Origin: Deltaproteobacteria bacterium
GTDB lineage: Bacteria > Desulfobacterota > Binatia > HRBIN30 > JACQVA1
NCBI GenBank assembly: GCA_016178705.1
Contig: JACOST010000033.1
Location: 124,001 to 188,000 of the forward strand
Length of the DNA: 64,000 bases
Reading direction: 5' to 3'
Shown: positions 25,605 to 34,340 of the stretch, in pieces
Position numbering within the stretch: position 1 is the first letter of the stretch
How the letters are laid out: each line of letters starts with the position of its first letter
The notes under the pieces: model-generated
What the model saw: the letters and a program-made list of their open reading frames with translations, nothing else
The model's database searches: none
What the model was told of the DNA's origin: nothing
Made by a program: the position numbers and the translations under genes

Positions 25605-25762
25605 AGAAAGCTCACCGCCGAGAACGCGGAGAGCGCAGAGAGTCGCCACGAGACCCACGAAGCCATTTTGGACAGCCTCATTGGCGATGAGCTTTCGTTC
25701 GGCTCCTTGATGTTCTCCCGCTCCATTGGCTCGGCGGTCTCGGCGTGCTCTGCGGTGAATCC
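25605..25762. repeat. Intergenic inverted repeat (GAACGCGGAGAGCGCAGAG type)
   Basis: Left arm CTCACCGCCGAGAACGCGGA running into GAGCGCAGAGAG (25608-25641); right arm around CGGTCTCGGCGTGCTCTGCG, then GTGAAT (25733-25759). The right arm read in reverse is ATTCACCGCAGAGCACGCCG followed by AGACCGC, an imperfect copy of the left. The middle is unrelated. This is a dispersed palindrome of a type widely seen in environmental genomes; a half-copy occurs at 57700-57735 (CTCTGCGCCTATGTGTCTCT then GCGGTG). Confidence 0.6.
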
Positions 25763-25779
25763 GCTCTGTCAGGTCGAGG

Positions 25780-28700
25780 CTAGCCGCGCTGCATGCGGCT
25801 GAGGACGGCGCCGCGTTCGCCGACGTCGGCGGGCACGCCGTCGCGATAGAGGATCATCTGGCTCGAGAACGGCGAGACGCGTGTTCCCGGCGTCAGGATG
25901 CCGACGAGATTGAGCGGATCGGATGCGGCGATCAGTGCCGTCTCCCCGCCGGCGGCAGTGCGCCGGACGGCGCGCAAGGTATCGACCGCTTCCGCCAATG
26001 CAAACTGCTCGCCGATGAATCCGCCGACGAAGCGCCCGCCGCGGATCTCGCCGCGCGCTTCCATGCGGCGGTAGAGTCCGAGCAGCACGCGCCAGGCTGG
26101 TGCGCGCACTTCGCGCGCGAGCAGTTCGCGAAACACCACGCCGTAACGGCGCAGCAGTTGCCGCGCGATCAAATCGTGCGACACATCGTCGGCGCTCGAC
26201 GGCAGGCCGGGCGGCCGCAGCAGCGCCCAACGTCCGACGGGCATCAGGCGGCGCGCGGAACCGCCGCGCAGCGCGCGCAGTCGCCGCTGCGGTTGTCGTC
26301 GCTTCACATCGGGGAGCAGCAGCGTGCGCAAACCGGCAATGCCGTCGCCGGTGACCAGGCCGCGCGCGACCAGTTCCCACAACGCGTCTTCCGTCTGGGT
26401 TGGCAGCAAGCCGGTAGCTCGCGCGATGTCGGCGAGAAACGCCGCGCCGTAGCGTTCGAGGTGCGCGATCACGTCGCGCGCCGCCGACGACAGCTCGCGG
26501 AAAAGATCGACATCAGACGCGGCTGGCTCCAGCAGGGCGGGCAGCGCTTCGCGCAGGACCAACGCCAAGGGCGCGGCACGCGTCGGCGCAGCGCGCCGCC
26601 GGCCGCGCACGGGAGCGACAACGCCAGTGAGATGATCGGCGGGATCGTCGGTGTCGACGCCATTGCCAACGGGCGCGAGCCGCAACCGGCCCCACGCGAC
26701 TTCGCCGGCAAGGCAGAGCTGTTCGAGATCGGCGGGATTGTAGAGATCGACGCGCGCGGTGAGCACGTCGCGCTCCCACGCCGGCGCCGGCAGTTCGAGA
26801 CCTTGCAACTGCCCGATGATCTGCGCCACGCCATCGCGCCCGTGCAGTTGCGTGCCCGCGTGCACGTGCTGCCAGCGCATGAGGAAACGAATGAAGTCGG
26901 CCGCTGACACGGCTTCGATCTCACGCCGCAATCGGTTGATCGTGAGTCGATGAATGCGCGCCAGCAGTCGCCGCTCGCACCACTCTTCGGAAGGCTTCGA
27001 GGGTGTTACTGTGAAGCGTCCGCGCAGTACGACGCCTTCCGATTCGAGTCGCAGCAGCGCCGCGTCGATCTTGGACTCCGGTAAACCCAGAAGCGCGGCA
27101 AGCGCGGCACCGGTAGTCGGGCCGAGGCATTCCATCCAACCGTGAACGATCGCGCGCAGCGCGTCTTCGGGCTCGCAGTGAGGTGTGTCGGCGAAGGCCG
27201 CTAGGTGCGGATCGAACTGCACGTCCGGAACCGCGGCGGTGACGAGTGCGACGCGCTCGGCGGCGACCAGTGCCCGGTACTCGCCCCAGCGTGCGCAGGT
27301 GGCGCGGCGCTCGGCGATGAGTTCATCAACAAAGGCTGCCCACCGCGCGGCGTCGGCTCCGCGCTCTCCCGTTGAGACTGTCGATGAATTGATTGAAGAC
27401 GGGTCGGCGGAACCTTCCCCCTTTGAAAAAGGGGGATCGAGGGGGATTTGTTTGACTGATTCTTCGACAAATCCCTCCTGACCTCCCTTTTTCAAAGGGA
27501 GGGACCTGTTGCCCAAACGAAAGTCGACCTTGTCCTTGGAGGTAGGGAGCAGCACAACACTCAGCAACAGATCGTGCAACTCGTCGGCGTCGCGCACATC
27601 GGGCCAGGCTTGCGCCCGCACTTCGTCGATGGCCGCTGGATCGAGTGCGCCGATGCCGTTGGCGAGATCGGGATCAACGCGCCTTAGCGATACGGCGCGG
27701 GCGCGGCGCTCTTCCAGCGGCGCGTCGTCGAGGAACGCGTACGGGTTGGCGTTGAGGATCTCGTGCGACATCGGCGATGGCGCGGCGGTGTCGATCGACA
27801 CCGTGCGGATGTCACCGGCGATGATCGCGTCGAGCAGAGTCCGCAGGCCGTCGACGTCCATCGCTTCGCGCAGGCAGTTGTCGATCGTCTCGTTGACCAG
27901 CGGATGATCGGGCAACTCGATCGGGCCGCCGGGGTGATTGTCGCCACACGCGAGCTGCGCCGGGAACACCGCCGCGAGGAGATCTTCGGCGCGCATGCGC
28001 TGGATCGGCATCGGCACGCGCCGGCCGCCGGTGTGGCGCAGCAGTGCCAGCGCGCGAGTGGTGTTCCAGCGCCAGCGCGTGCCGAACATCGGCGCGGCGA
28101 GGGCGGCCTGCGTCAGATCTTCCTCGACCATGGCCGGGCGCACCATCTCGAAGACGTTTTCGAGCGGAAAACTGTGTTGCTCGCCGAGCGACAGCACGAT
28201 GCCATCGTCGGTGGCCGCCGCCTGCAACTCGAAGTCGAACGTGCGGCAAAACCGTTTGCGCAGCGCGAGGCCCCAGGCGCGATTGATGCGGCCGCCAAAC
28301 GGCGCGTGCACGACCAACTGCATGCCGCCGCTCTCGTCGAAAAACCGCTCGGCGATCACCGTGTCACGCGTCGGCACGGTGCCGAGCGCGGCCTGGGTCT
28401 CGGCGATGTAGGCGACGATCTGCTCGGCGCCGGGGCGATCGACGCCGCACGCCGCGACGGTCCACTCGGTCGCGCTCGCCGCGTCGGGCAGGCGCGTCGC
28501 GACTTGCCGGCGCAGATCGGCGACCGCCGCCGACAGTTCAGCGGTGCGCGACGGCGCTTCGCCCATCCAGAACGGAATCGTCGGCGGTGCCCCCTGCGCG
28601 TCTTCGACGCGCAGCCGGCCGGCTTCGACGCGTCGGATGCGCCACGAGCGATTACCGAGCAGGAAGATGTCACCGGCCATACTCTCGATGGCGAAGTCTT

Positions 28701-30276
28701 CGTTGACCTTGCCGACGAAGGTGCTGCTCGGTTCCTCGATCACGTCGTAGTCGGCGGTGTCGGGGATCGCGCCGCCGCTGGTGATGGCGGCCAGCCGCGC
28801 GCCGCGCCGCGGACGCAGGCGATGATTCACGCGGTCGCGGTGCAAGTGCGCCGAGCGCCGGCCGCGTGAAGTCGCCACGCCCTCGGAGAGCATCTCGACC
28901 ACCGCCTCGAAGTCGCTGCGCTCGAGGTTGCGAAATGGATACGCGCGGTGAACCAGTTGCCACAGTTCCGCTTCGCTCAGTCCGTCCGTCGTCGCCGTGG
29001 CCACCGTGGCGACGATCTGCTGCGCCAGGATGTCGAGCGGGTTTTCGGGCAGGAACAAACGGTCGAGATCGCCGGCACGCACGGCCCGAATCGCGGCGGC
29101 GCACTGCACCAGATCGTCGCGCGTGAGCGGAAACAGAATGCCCTTGGGAATAGCGCCCAGCCAGTGGCCGGAACGGCCGACGCGCTGCAGCAGTGTTGCC
29201 AGCGCGCGCGGCGCGCCGAGGTGGCAGACGAGATCCACATGGCCGACGTCGATGCCGAGTTCGAGCGACGCGGTGGCGACGACGACGGGAATCGCACCGC
29301 TCTTCAGTCCTTCCTCCGCCGCCAGCCGCGTGCGGCGCGACAGACTGCCGTGATGAGCGGCGACCTTGTCGGTGCCGAGCCGTTCCGCCAGTTGATGCGA
29401 CACGCGCTCGACCAAGCGCCGGGTGTTGACGAATACGATGGTGGTGCGGTGCGTCGTGGTGTGCGCGGCGATGCGGTCGAAGATATCGGCGTACAGTTCG
29501 TGCGTCACCATCGGGCCGAGTTCGTGCTCCGTCACTTCGGCGCGGAGATCGAGCGCGCGCGAGTGGCCGACGTCGACGATGGCGCAGTCGGGCAGGTCGT
29601 TGAGGATGAGCCGCTCGCTGCCGACCAGCAGCCGGGCGATGTCCGCGATCGGTTTCTGCGTCGCGCTCAAGCCGATGCGTTGCAAGCGGCGGCCGACGAG
29701 GGCGTCGAGCCGTTCGAGCGAGAGCGCGAGGTGGGCGCCGCGCTTGTCGCCGGCGACCGCATGGATCTCGTCGACAATGACCGTCTCCGCTTGCGCCAGC
29801 ATCTTCCGACTGCGGTCGGCGGTGAGCAGAATGTAGAGCGACTCCGGCGTGGTGATCAGAATCTGCGGCGGCTTGCGGATCATCGCTTGGCGTTCGTGTG
29901 CCGGCGTGTCGCCGGAGCGAACGAGCACGCGCACATCAGGCAGCGTCACGCCGCTGCTGGCGGCGAGTTGCTGAATCTCGGCGAGCGGTTGCTGCAGGTT
30001 CTTCTGAATGTCGTTGCCGAGCGCCTTGAGAGGCGAGATGTAAACGACGCGGGTGTGGTCTTGCAGAGGCGCCGCCGGCTGTGCGCCATCAGCGACGAGC
30101 CGGTTCAGCGCCCACAGGAATGCGGCGAGCGTCTTGCCCGATCCGGTCGGCGCGGCGATGAGCGTATCGCGTCCCGCCGCGATCTGTTGCCAGCCCGCCG
30201 CTTGCGCTGCCGTCGGCTCACCGAACTTGTCGGTGAACCAGCGAGCAACGAGCGGATGGAAGAGTTCCGATTCCAT
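25780..30276 (-). CDS. lhr: Lhr-type large ATP-dependent helicase
   Basis: A 1498-residue superfamily 2 helicase, close to the ~1500 of bacterial Lhr. Walker A is AAPTGSGKT (residues 41-49), motif II VDEIHAVAGDKRG (~167-179), SAT in IGLSATQKPI, motif IV-VI with TTIVFVNTRRLVERVSHQLA and VGRSGHW. After the two RecA domains come the DUF4145-like winged-helix and the Lhr core (residues ~430-880) with PFGGRINRAW and FGTRWRWNTTRA, then the long C-terminal domain of full-length Lhr. Residues ~922-956 (RSLPLKKGG to PPFSKGEGS) are encoded by a dispersed repeat that inserted without shifting the frame. Lhr is a 3'-5' helicase involved in DNA repair and nucleic-acid remodelling; it has no operon partner here. 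Confidence 0.93.
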   Translation of the reverse strand: MESELFHPLVARWFTDKFGEPTAAQAAGWQQIAAGRDTLIAAPTGSGKTLAAFLWALNRLVADGAQPAAPLQDHTRVVYISPLKALGNDIQKNLQQPLAEIQQLAASSGVTLPDVRVLVRSGDTPAHERQAMIRKPPQILITTPESLYILLTADRSRKMLAQAETVIVDEIHAVAGDKRGAHLALSLERLDALVGRRLQRIGLSATQKPIADIARLLVGSERLILNDLPDCAIVDVGHSRALDLRAEVTEHELGPMVTHELYADIFDRIAAHTTTHRTTIVFVNTRRLVERVSHQLAERLGTDKVAAHHGSLSRRTRLAAEEGLKSGAIPVVVATASLELGIDVGHVDLVCHLGAPRALATLLQRVGRSGHWLGAIPKGILFPLTRDDLVQCAAAIRAVRAGDLDRLFLPENPLDILAQQIVATVATATTDGLSEAELWQLVHRAYPFRNLERSDFEAVVEMLSEGVATSRGRRSAHLHRDRVNHRLRPRRGARLAAITSGGAIPDTADYDVIEEPSSTFVGKVNEDFAIESMAGDIFLLGNRSWRIRRVEAGRLRVEDAQGAPPTIPFWMGEAPSRTAELSAAVADLRRQVATRLPDAASATEWTVAACGVDRPGAEQIVAYIAETQAALGTVPTRDTVIAERFFDESGGMQLVVHAPFGGRINRAWGLALRKRFCRTFDFELQAAATDDGIVLSLGEQHSFPLENVFEMVRPAMVEEDLTQAALAAPMFGTRWRWNTTRALALLRHTGGRRVPMPIQRMRAEDLLAAVFPAQLACGDNHPGGPIELPDHPLVNETIDNCLREAMDVDGLRTLLDAIIAGDIRTVSIDTAAPSPMSHEILNANPYAFLDDAPLEERRARAVSLRRVDPDLANGIGALDPAAIDEVRAQAWPDVRDADELHDLLLSVVLLPTSKDKVDFRLGNRSLPLKKGGQEGFVEESVKQIPLDPPFSKGEGSADPSSINSSTVSTGERGADAARWAAFVDELIAERRATCARWGEYRALVAAERVALVTAAVPDVQFDPHLAAFADTPHCEPEDALRAIVHGWMECLGPTTGAALAALLGLPESKIDAALLRLESEGVVLRGRFTVTPSKPSEEWCERRLLARIHRLTINRLRREIEAVSAADFIRFLMRWQHVHAGTQLHGRDGVAQIIGQLQGLELPAPAWERDVLTARVDLYNPADLEQLCLAGEVAWGRLRLAPVGNGVDTDDPADHLTGVVAPVRGRRRAAPTRAAPLALVLREALPALLEPAASDVDLFRELSSAARDVIAHLERYGAAFLADIARATGLLPTQTEDALWELVARGLVTGDGIAGLRTLLLPDVKRRQPQRRLRALRGGSARRLMPVGRWALLRPPGLPSSADDVSHDLIARQLLRRYGVVFRELLAREVRAPAWRVLLGLYRRMEARGEIRGGRFVGGFIGEQFALAEAVDTLRAVRRTAAGGETALIAASDPLNLVGILTPGTRVSPFSSQMILYRDGVPADVGERGAVLSRMQRG
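27409..27510. repeat. Palindromic repeat inserted inside lhr
   Basis: Ends are CCTTCCCCCTTTGAAAAAGG and CCTCCCTTTTTCAAAGGGAG, which are inverse of each other apart from a few bases; the middle GATCGAGGGGGATTTG is mirrored by CAAATCCCTCC. This GAAAAAGGGGGATCGAGGG family is widespread between genes in other bacteria. Here it is within coding sequence and its length (about 102 bases, a multiple of three) keeps the frame open. Confidence 0.85.
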
Positions 30277-30356
30277 GATCGAGCCTCGGGGCGAACGTCA
30301 GGCGAAAGCGATAGCAGCATCTGCGGGGAGCGTCCAGTGTCGGCGCGGCGGGTAAT

Positions 30357-30505
30357 GTCTCAGTTTGAGCGCAACGGAAGTTGTCATTGCGAAGAACGGA
30401 GTGGCGAAGCAATCTCGTTGCGTGGGGTGCAGATCGATCTCCGTGCGCGCCACGAAGCGCATCGAGATTGCTTCGCCCCTTGCGGAACTCGCAATGACCT
30501 CACCG
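30357..30505. repeat. Dispersed palindromic element, copy B
   Basis: Same unit as at 22274-22417: GTCTCAGTTTGAGCG, then CATTGCGAAGAACGGAGTGG, CGAAGCAATCTCG, a variable centre, and GAGATTGCTTCGCCCCTTGC, GGAACTCGCAATGACC. Outer flank GTTTGAGCGC also matches copy A (GTTTGAACGT). By eye the two copies agree at most arm positions and differ mainly in the centre. Confidence 0.85.
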
Positions 30506-30536
30506 TGAAGTGATGGTATCGATTGCAAGCTGAGTC

Positions 30537-30605
30537 TGTAGGGTGGGCACTGCCCACCATGCATCGACTGGAATCGGACCGGATGGTGGGCGATGCCCAC
30601 CCTAC
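30537..30605. repeat. Palindrome with GTAGGGTGGGC arms
   Basis: Arms TGTAGGGTGGGCACTGCCCA then CCAT (30537-30560) and ATGGTGGGCGATGCCCACCC then TACA (30582-30605) are inverted copies with one mismatch each side of the centre; each arm itself contains the small palindrome TGGGCACTGCCCA. A non-coding hairpin element of a type common in environmental genomes. Confidence 0.8.
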
Positions 30606-30621
30606 ATTCGTAGCTCTCAGC

Positions 30622-31752
30622 TCACCAGGCGCTGAGCGCCGCCACGCGTTCGCGGTGGAACGCCGGGTCGCCGTAGGCGAGTTCGTTCCACTTCGCGCGT
30701 TTGAAAAACAGATGCATGTCGTGCTCCCAAGTGAAGCCGATGCCGCCGTGTATCTGCAGCCCGCGATCGGCCGCGCGCATGTACACGTCGCTCAGCCGCG
30801 CCTTGGCCATCGCGGCGGCGCGGGAGGCATCGCGCGGTTTGGCGTCGTAGGCATAGGCGGCGAACCAGACCAGCGAGCGCGCCGGTTCGATTTCGCTGAC
30901 GATCTCGGCGGCCATGTGCTTGACGGCTTGGAACGAACCGATCGGGCGGCCGAACTGCTCGCGAACCTTCGAGTAATCCACCGCCATGGCCAGCGCCTGC
31001 TGCGCGCCGCCGAGCGAGTCGGCCGCGAGCAGAATGCCGGCGGCGTCGAGTACGCGCGCCAGCCGCTTCCATCCGTCGCCGGCTTTGCCGACGACGGCAC
31101 CGGCCGGCACCTCCACATCATTGAATGTGAGCTCGCAGACGCGGCGCGTCTGATCGATCGTGGGCAGCGGTGCGATGGCAAGTCCTGGCGCGTCGCGCGG
31201 CACTAGAAAGAGCGTGACGCCTTGCTCGCCTTTGCCCGCGGTGCGGAAGGCGGCGACGATCGTGTCGGCCACGTGCGCGTCGGTGACGAACAACTTGGTG
31301 CCGTTCAAATGATAGACACCGCGCGCGAGTTTGGCGCGCGTAGTGATGCCTTCAGCGTCGAGGCGGTCGCCTTCCTCGATGAAGGCGATCGTTCCCAGCG
31401 CGTCTCCGCTCGCCAGGCGAGGCAGCCATCGTTTCTTCTGTGTGGCGGTGCCGGCTTGCGCTATCGCCAGCGTCGCCAACGTTGACGAGAAGAACGGGCC
31501 GGGCATCACGGCGCGGCCGATCTCTTCCATCAACACCGCCAGATCGAGCATGCCGAGGCCCAACCCTCCAAAACTCTCCGGCACGATCAGACCAGGCCAG
31601 CCGAGCTTAGCGAGCTTCTGGTAGAAGCCGCGGGGAAGGCCGTCGGCGTCGCGCATCACCTCGCGCACGAACACGGGTGGACACTCGCGGCTGAGAAACT
31701 CGCGCGCGCTCTGCTGCAGTTGTTCCTGTTCTTCCGACAGACCAAAATCCAT
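30622..31752 (-). CDS. Acyl-CoA dehydrogenase
   Basis: A 376-residue flavoprotein of the acyl-CoA dehydrogenase family, shorter than fatty-acid types (380-400). MDFGLSEEQEQLQQSAREFL is the standard N-terminal helix; TGAGCGAG-like GGAG precedes the ATG at 31752. FAD-binding and substrate loops are visible in GTIAFIEEGD, YHLNGTKLFVTDAHVADTI and GGAQQALAMAVDYSKVREQF, followed by QIHGGIGFTWEHDMHLFFKR. The catalytic Glu near the C-terminus (usually Y-E-G) is not recognisable in the YGDPAFHRERVAAL end, so this is one of the actinobacterial-like FadE subunits that lack it and work as heteromers, as in steroid degradation. No partner subunit is adjacent. Confidence 0.85.
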   Translation of the reverse strand: MDFGLSEEQEQLQQSAREFLSRECPPVFVREVMRDADGLPRGFYQKLAKLGWPGLIVPESFGGLGLGMLDLAVLMEEIGRAVMPGPFFSSTLATLAIAQAGTATQKKRWLPRLASGDALGTIAFIEEGDRLDAEGITTRAKLARGVYHLNGTKLFVTDAHVADTIVAAFRTAGKGEQGVTLFLVPRDAPGLAIAPLPTIDQTRRVCELTFNDVEVPAGAVVGKAGDGWKRLARVLDAAGILLAADSLGGAQQALAMAVDYSKVREQFGRPIGSFQAVKHMAAEIVSEIEPARSLVWFAAYAYDAKPRDASRAAAMAKARLSDVYMRAADRGLQIHGGIGFTWEHDMHLFFKRAKWNELAYGDPAFHRERVAALSAW

Positions 31753-32091
31753 GCTCGCTCCAGGTTGAGAGTTCGTCGTCCGCATACAGAGTCGCGTCGT
31801 GAAAGTCCAAACCGGCCCGATCCGCGTGGCCAGCTGGCACGTGATAGGCTGCGACCTCGCGCGTTCAGGGCGCGGTGATAGGCTGCGGAATTCTTGCGGG
31901 AGTTGCAGCGGCAGTGATATACGCCGCGCGATCGTAAGCGGCGGGATCAAGAGGAGAAGATCCACAACACGCGCGCCGCGTGACAGGTGCAAGATCGTGT
32001 CAGTTCAGCGCGCAGCGAACGAGAGTGGTTCAAGTAGGTCAGCAGATGGTTCGGCTGCTGGACTGACGACGGCATCCCGTAGGGAGCACGC
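31753..32091. other. Intergenic region, nothing recognised
   Basis: About 340 bases between the divergent acyl-CoA dehydrogenase and the membrane coiled-coil gene. A tandem near-repeat CACGTGATAGGCTGCG / GCGGTGATAGGCTGCG is visible at 31839-31886. An open frame across it has no family features and is probably spurious. GC content begins to fall towards the right. Confidence 0.4.
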
Positions 32092-32955
32092 ATGGAGTGG
32101 GTAGCCCTCTTTATTCTCTTTGTCGTCATCGTCGCAGCAATCCAGTATTGGCAGATAACGTTGTCGATCGCGGCCCTTGCCGCAATCATCTGGATGCTGG
32201 TGAAGTGGAACGAGATCCAGAAGAATCGCGACGCCGAGCGGAAGGCACACGAGGCGTCGCAAACTCAACTCGGCGAGCGCATCAGGAACGTTTGTTCTCA
32301 GACACTGAGTACTTTCGAGGCCATGCCGCAGCAGTTGCTCGCCGCTGAGGACCACTTGGATAAGGCCGAGACAGACTTTGCGGAAGGCGTGTTCGCGCCG
32401 TTTTGGGACTCTATCGAGAAGGCCGCGATTTGCCTCGGCAGGTTCGATGGTGGCGTCCAATACATATCTACGAGTGCGCAACAGCACGCCGAGTTGGCGA
32501 AGAGTCTCGATATAGCCCCACCGACGTTTCCGGTGCGCGCAAATTCTGTCCGGGCGTTGACGGCGGCAAGTACAACAAATGATCGGATGCGAGGCATTGT
32601 GCGGAGAGCACAAAAGGATTTTCATTTTGCAACAATCTACGAACAACGAAGGACGAATCAAATCCTTATAGCTGGCTTCCAGAACCTGGCGCAGGCAATG
32701 GAGGGGTTGGGCGATCGCATCGTGTCGTCCATAGAGACCCTGGAGGGTCAACTTTCTGGCCAACTCTCCGAGATGTCCTCTTCATTGGAGGGAATGCGAA
32801 CGACCGTCGACGATTTGCGATCTTCGATCGACGCGAGATCGTCGGAACAAGCTGAACGTTATGACAAGGCATTGGAGATACTTAACAGTATCCAGAGGCG
32901 TCGCAGGCCTATGGGTTCTCGGGGGCTGAAGGATCTCGGCACTGAGCGGTACTGA
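32092..32955 (+). CDS. Membrane protein with coiled coil, unknown function
   Basis: A 287-residue protein. GGGAG six bases before the ATG supports the start. The first 37 residues (VALFILFVVIVAAIQYWQIT and LSIAALAAIIWMLVKW) form one long or two short membrane segments; the rest is soluble and strongly helical, with a coiled-coil-like stretch near the end (SGQLSEMSSSLEGMRTTVDD, then LRSSIDARSSEQAERYDKAL). No family recognised. The gene is GC-poorer than its surroundings and opens a three-gene plus-strand block with a HEPN-like and a GNAT gene, which suggests import. Confidence 0.55.
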   Translation: MEWVALFILFVVIVAAIQYWQITLSIAALAAIIWMLVKWNEIQKNRDAERKAHEASQTQLGERIRNVCSQTLSTFEAMPQQLLAAEDHLDKAETDFAEGVFAPFWDSIEKAAICLGRFDGGVQYISTSAQQHAELAKSLDIAPPTFPVRANSVRALTAASTTNDRMRGIVRRAQKDFHFATIYEQRRTNQILIAGFQNLAQAMEGLGDRIVSSIETLEGQLSGQLSEMSSSLEGMRTTVDDLRSSIDARSSEQAERYDKALEILNSIQRRRRPMGSRGLKDLGTERY

Positions 32956-33116
32956 GTCTCATGGCATTCGCTATTGTAGTGCGCGGCAGCCGTTGCAGCA
33001 GCTTGGAAGACCACCGAAATGGAAGTCTCCATTGAGAGTGCCGAATGACGCGCATCATGCGACGCGCGGAAGAGCACCGGGCGCGCATAAGCTGTTAGAC
33101 CGCTCACGGACATCAC

Positions 33117-33698
33117 ATGCCGAAGAAGAAGTCGCTGAAGAAGACCGCTGATCGGTTTATCGCGGAGAGCACCGCTATCGACGAGTACGTGGCTCGGCAT
33201 GCAGGAGGCGAGGACGCCTCGTGGACGCATGAGTACGCGGTCCTCCGACTGTACCGCGCATTCGAGCAGTTCGTGCTTGAGATCCTTGTCGGGGCAGTGA
33301 ACAACGACACCACGACCCTTTCGTCGCGGACCGGCATTGCCTTCCCGAAGCACCTCACGGATGAGGTGTGCGAATACCTAGTCGTAGGCGACGGCTACTT
33401 CGATTTTCGCGGTCGAGACGGTCTGATCAAGACAATCAAGGAATTCGTTCCGGACGGCCATTACCTCGTGATCGCTATCAAGGACGCCAAGTACAAGGAT
33501 GCACTCGAACGACTGTCGGCGCTCCGCAACTATGCGGCTCATGGGAGCTATCGAGCCAAGGCGGCGGCGAGGCGGGTTGTTGGCCAGAAGAAGATCATGT
33601 GCGCCGGCGACTGGCTCAGCACCCAGAACCGGTTCTCCCAGATTAACGCCAAGTGCCGCGAACTCGCTGGGGAGGTCAAGGAAGCAGCCCCGTATTGA
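33117..33698 (+). CDS. HEPN-like (RiboL-PSP type) protein
   Basis: A 193-residue, all-helical soluble protein. Residues ~30-60 (WTHEYAVLRLYRAFEQFVLE) and ~125-150 (ALERLSALRNYAAHGSYRAK) resemble the RiboL-PSP-HEPN fold, and RNYAAH is the R-x4-H signature of catalytically competent HEPN ribonucleases, which occur in toxin-antitoxin and phage-defence systems. N-terminal MPKKKSLKKTADRF is very basic. No ribosome-binding site is evident at the ATG. An adjacent small antitoxin or MNT partner is not found, so the defence role is inference. Confidence 0.6.
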   Translation: MPKKKSLKKTADRFIAESTAIDEYVARHAGGEDASWTHEYAVLRLYRAFEQFVLEILVGAVNNDTTTLSSRTGIAFPKHLTDEVCEYLVVGDGYFDFRGRDGLIKTIKEFVPDGHYLVIAIKDAKYKDALERLSALRNYAAHGSYRAKAAARRVVGQKKIMCAGDWLSTQNRFSQINAKCRELAGEVKEAAPY

Positions 33699-33837
33699 GC
33701 GCTCTAGGACGAACATGAAGACTGACGAGGCCGTCCAGCGGTTGGTAGCCAGGGTTGGCGGCGGCGGTCTCGCAGCTTATGCTATTAGCCGTTGAGGGTG
33801 TAGAAAAACTACGCAGGCCCAGACAAACAAAGGGTAG

Positions 33838-34296
33838 GTGGGTGCGGGGGTGAGCGTGACAATCCGCGAAGCCAGTTCGGGCGATCTGGGCGTCATTCAC
33901 GACATCCGCCGCGATGCGATCCTTGGAATCGAGTCCGACGATCTTGGAGCGATCGATCGACAGGCGTGGGCAGACAGACGGTCAGCAGAATTCTTCGCAG
34001 AGCGGGTTGGCGCTGGCGAAGTTGTGCTTGCCGTTTCTGGGAGTCGTGCGCTTGGTTGGGGAAGTAGTTCAGGAGACTGCATCACAGCAGTCTACGTCCG
34101 TTCGTCGTCAACTCGCATGGGAGTTGGTCGAGCCGTCATGGGAAGTCTCGAAACTGATATCGAGAATCGCGGACACGAATGCGTGACGCTCGAAGCCAGT
34201 CCCAATGCGGTCGGTTTCTACACCAAGCTCGGCTACACGTCGGTGGGACGTCCGGGCGATGATGGGGCTGTGCCGATGAGGAAAGCTCTTCGTTGA
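33838..34296 (+). CDS. GNAT family N-acetyltransferase
   Basis: A ~152-residue GNAT protein starting at one of three GTG codons (33838, 33850 or 33856). The last is preceded by GGGGGTGA and yields TIREASSGDLGVIHDIRRDA, the usual N-terminal strand; I report the longest. The acetyl-CoA loop is VRSSSTRMGVGRAVMGSLET, which is the R-x-x-G-x-G/A motif, followed by VTLEASPNAVGFYTKLGYTS, the classic motif B. Substrate unknown. The gene closes the lower-GC block. Confidence 0.75.
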   Translation: MGAGVSVTIREASSGDLGVIHDIRRDAILGIESDDLGAIDRQAWADRRSAEFFAERVGAGEVVLAVSGSRALGWGSSSGDCITAVYVRSSSTRMGVGRAVMGSLETDIENRGHECVTLEASPNAVGFYTKLGYTSVGRPGDDGAVPMRKALR

Positions 34297-34340
34297 TCTG
34301 ACAGAGAAAGGATCAACGCCGAGACGCAGGGGGTCGCGAT

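Larger units (their letters stand above)
30277..30621. other. Intergenic region filled by two palindromic repeats
   Basis: Between the lhr start and the acyl-CoA dehydrogenase stop. It holds repeat copy B (30357-30505) and a second, unrelated palindrome (30537-30605). Nothing coding is seen. Confidence 0.6.

Noticed and set aside
28948-30513. A 521-codon open frame opposite lhr
   Set aside because: Antisense shadow; lhr has every motif expected on the minus strand.
31799-32104. A 101-codon open frame before the membrane coiled-coil gene
   Set aside because: Overlaps the promoter-sized gap, composition without structure, no ribosome-binding site.
33080-33110. GTTAGAC core near 33092 with several small genes in one orientation, suggestive of an integron cassette array
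   Set aside because: I found no matching inverse core (GTCTAAC-like) near the end of the preceding gene, no second core between the HEPN-like and GNAT genes, and no integrase.
33715-33795. A 26-codon frame between the HEPN-like and GNAT genes (MKTDEAVQRL...)
   Set aside because: Too short to support without conservation; may be a remnant but could be chance.
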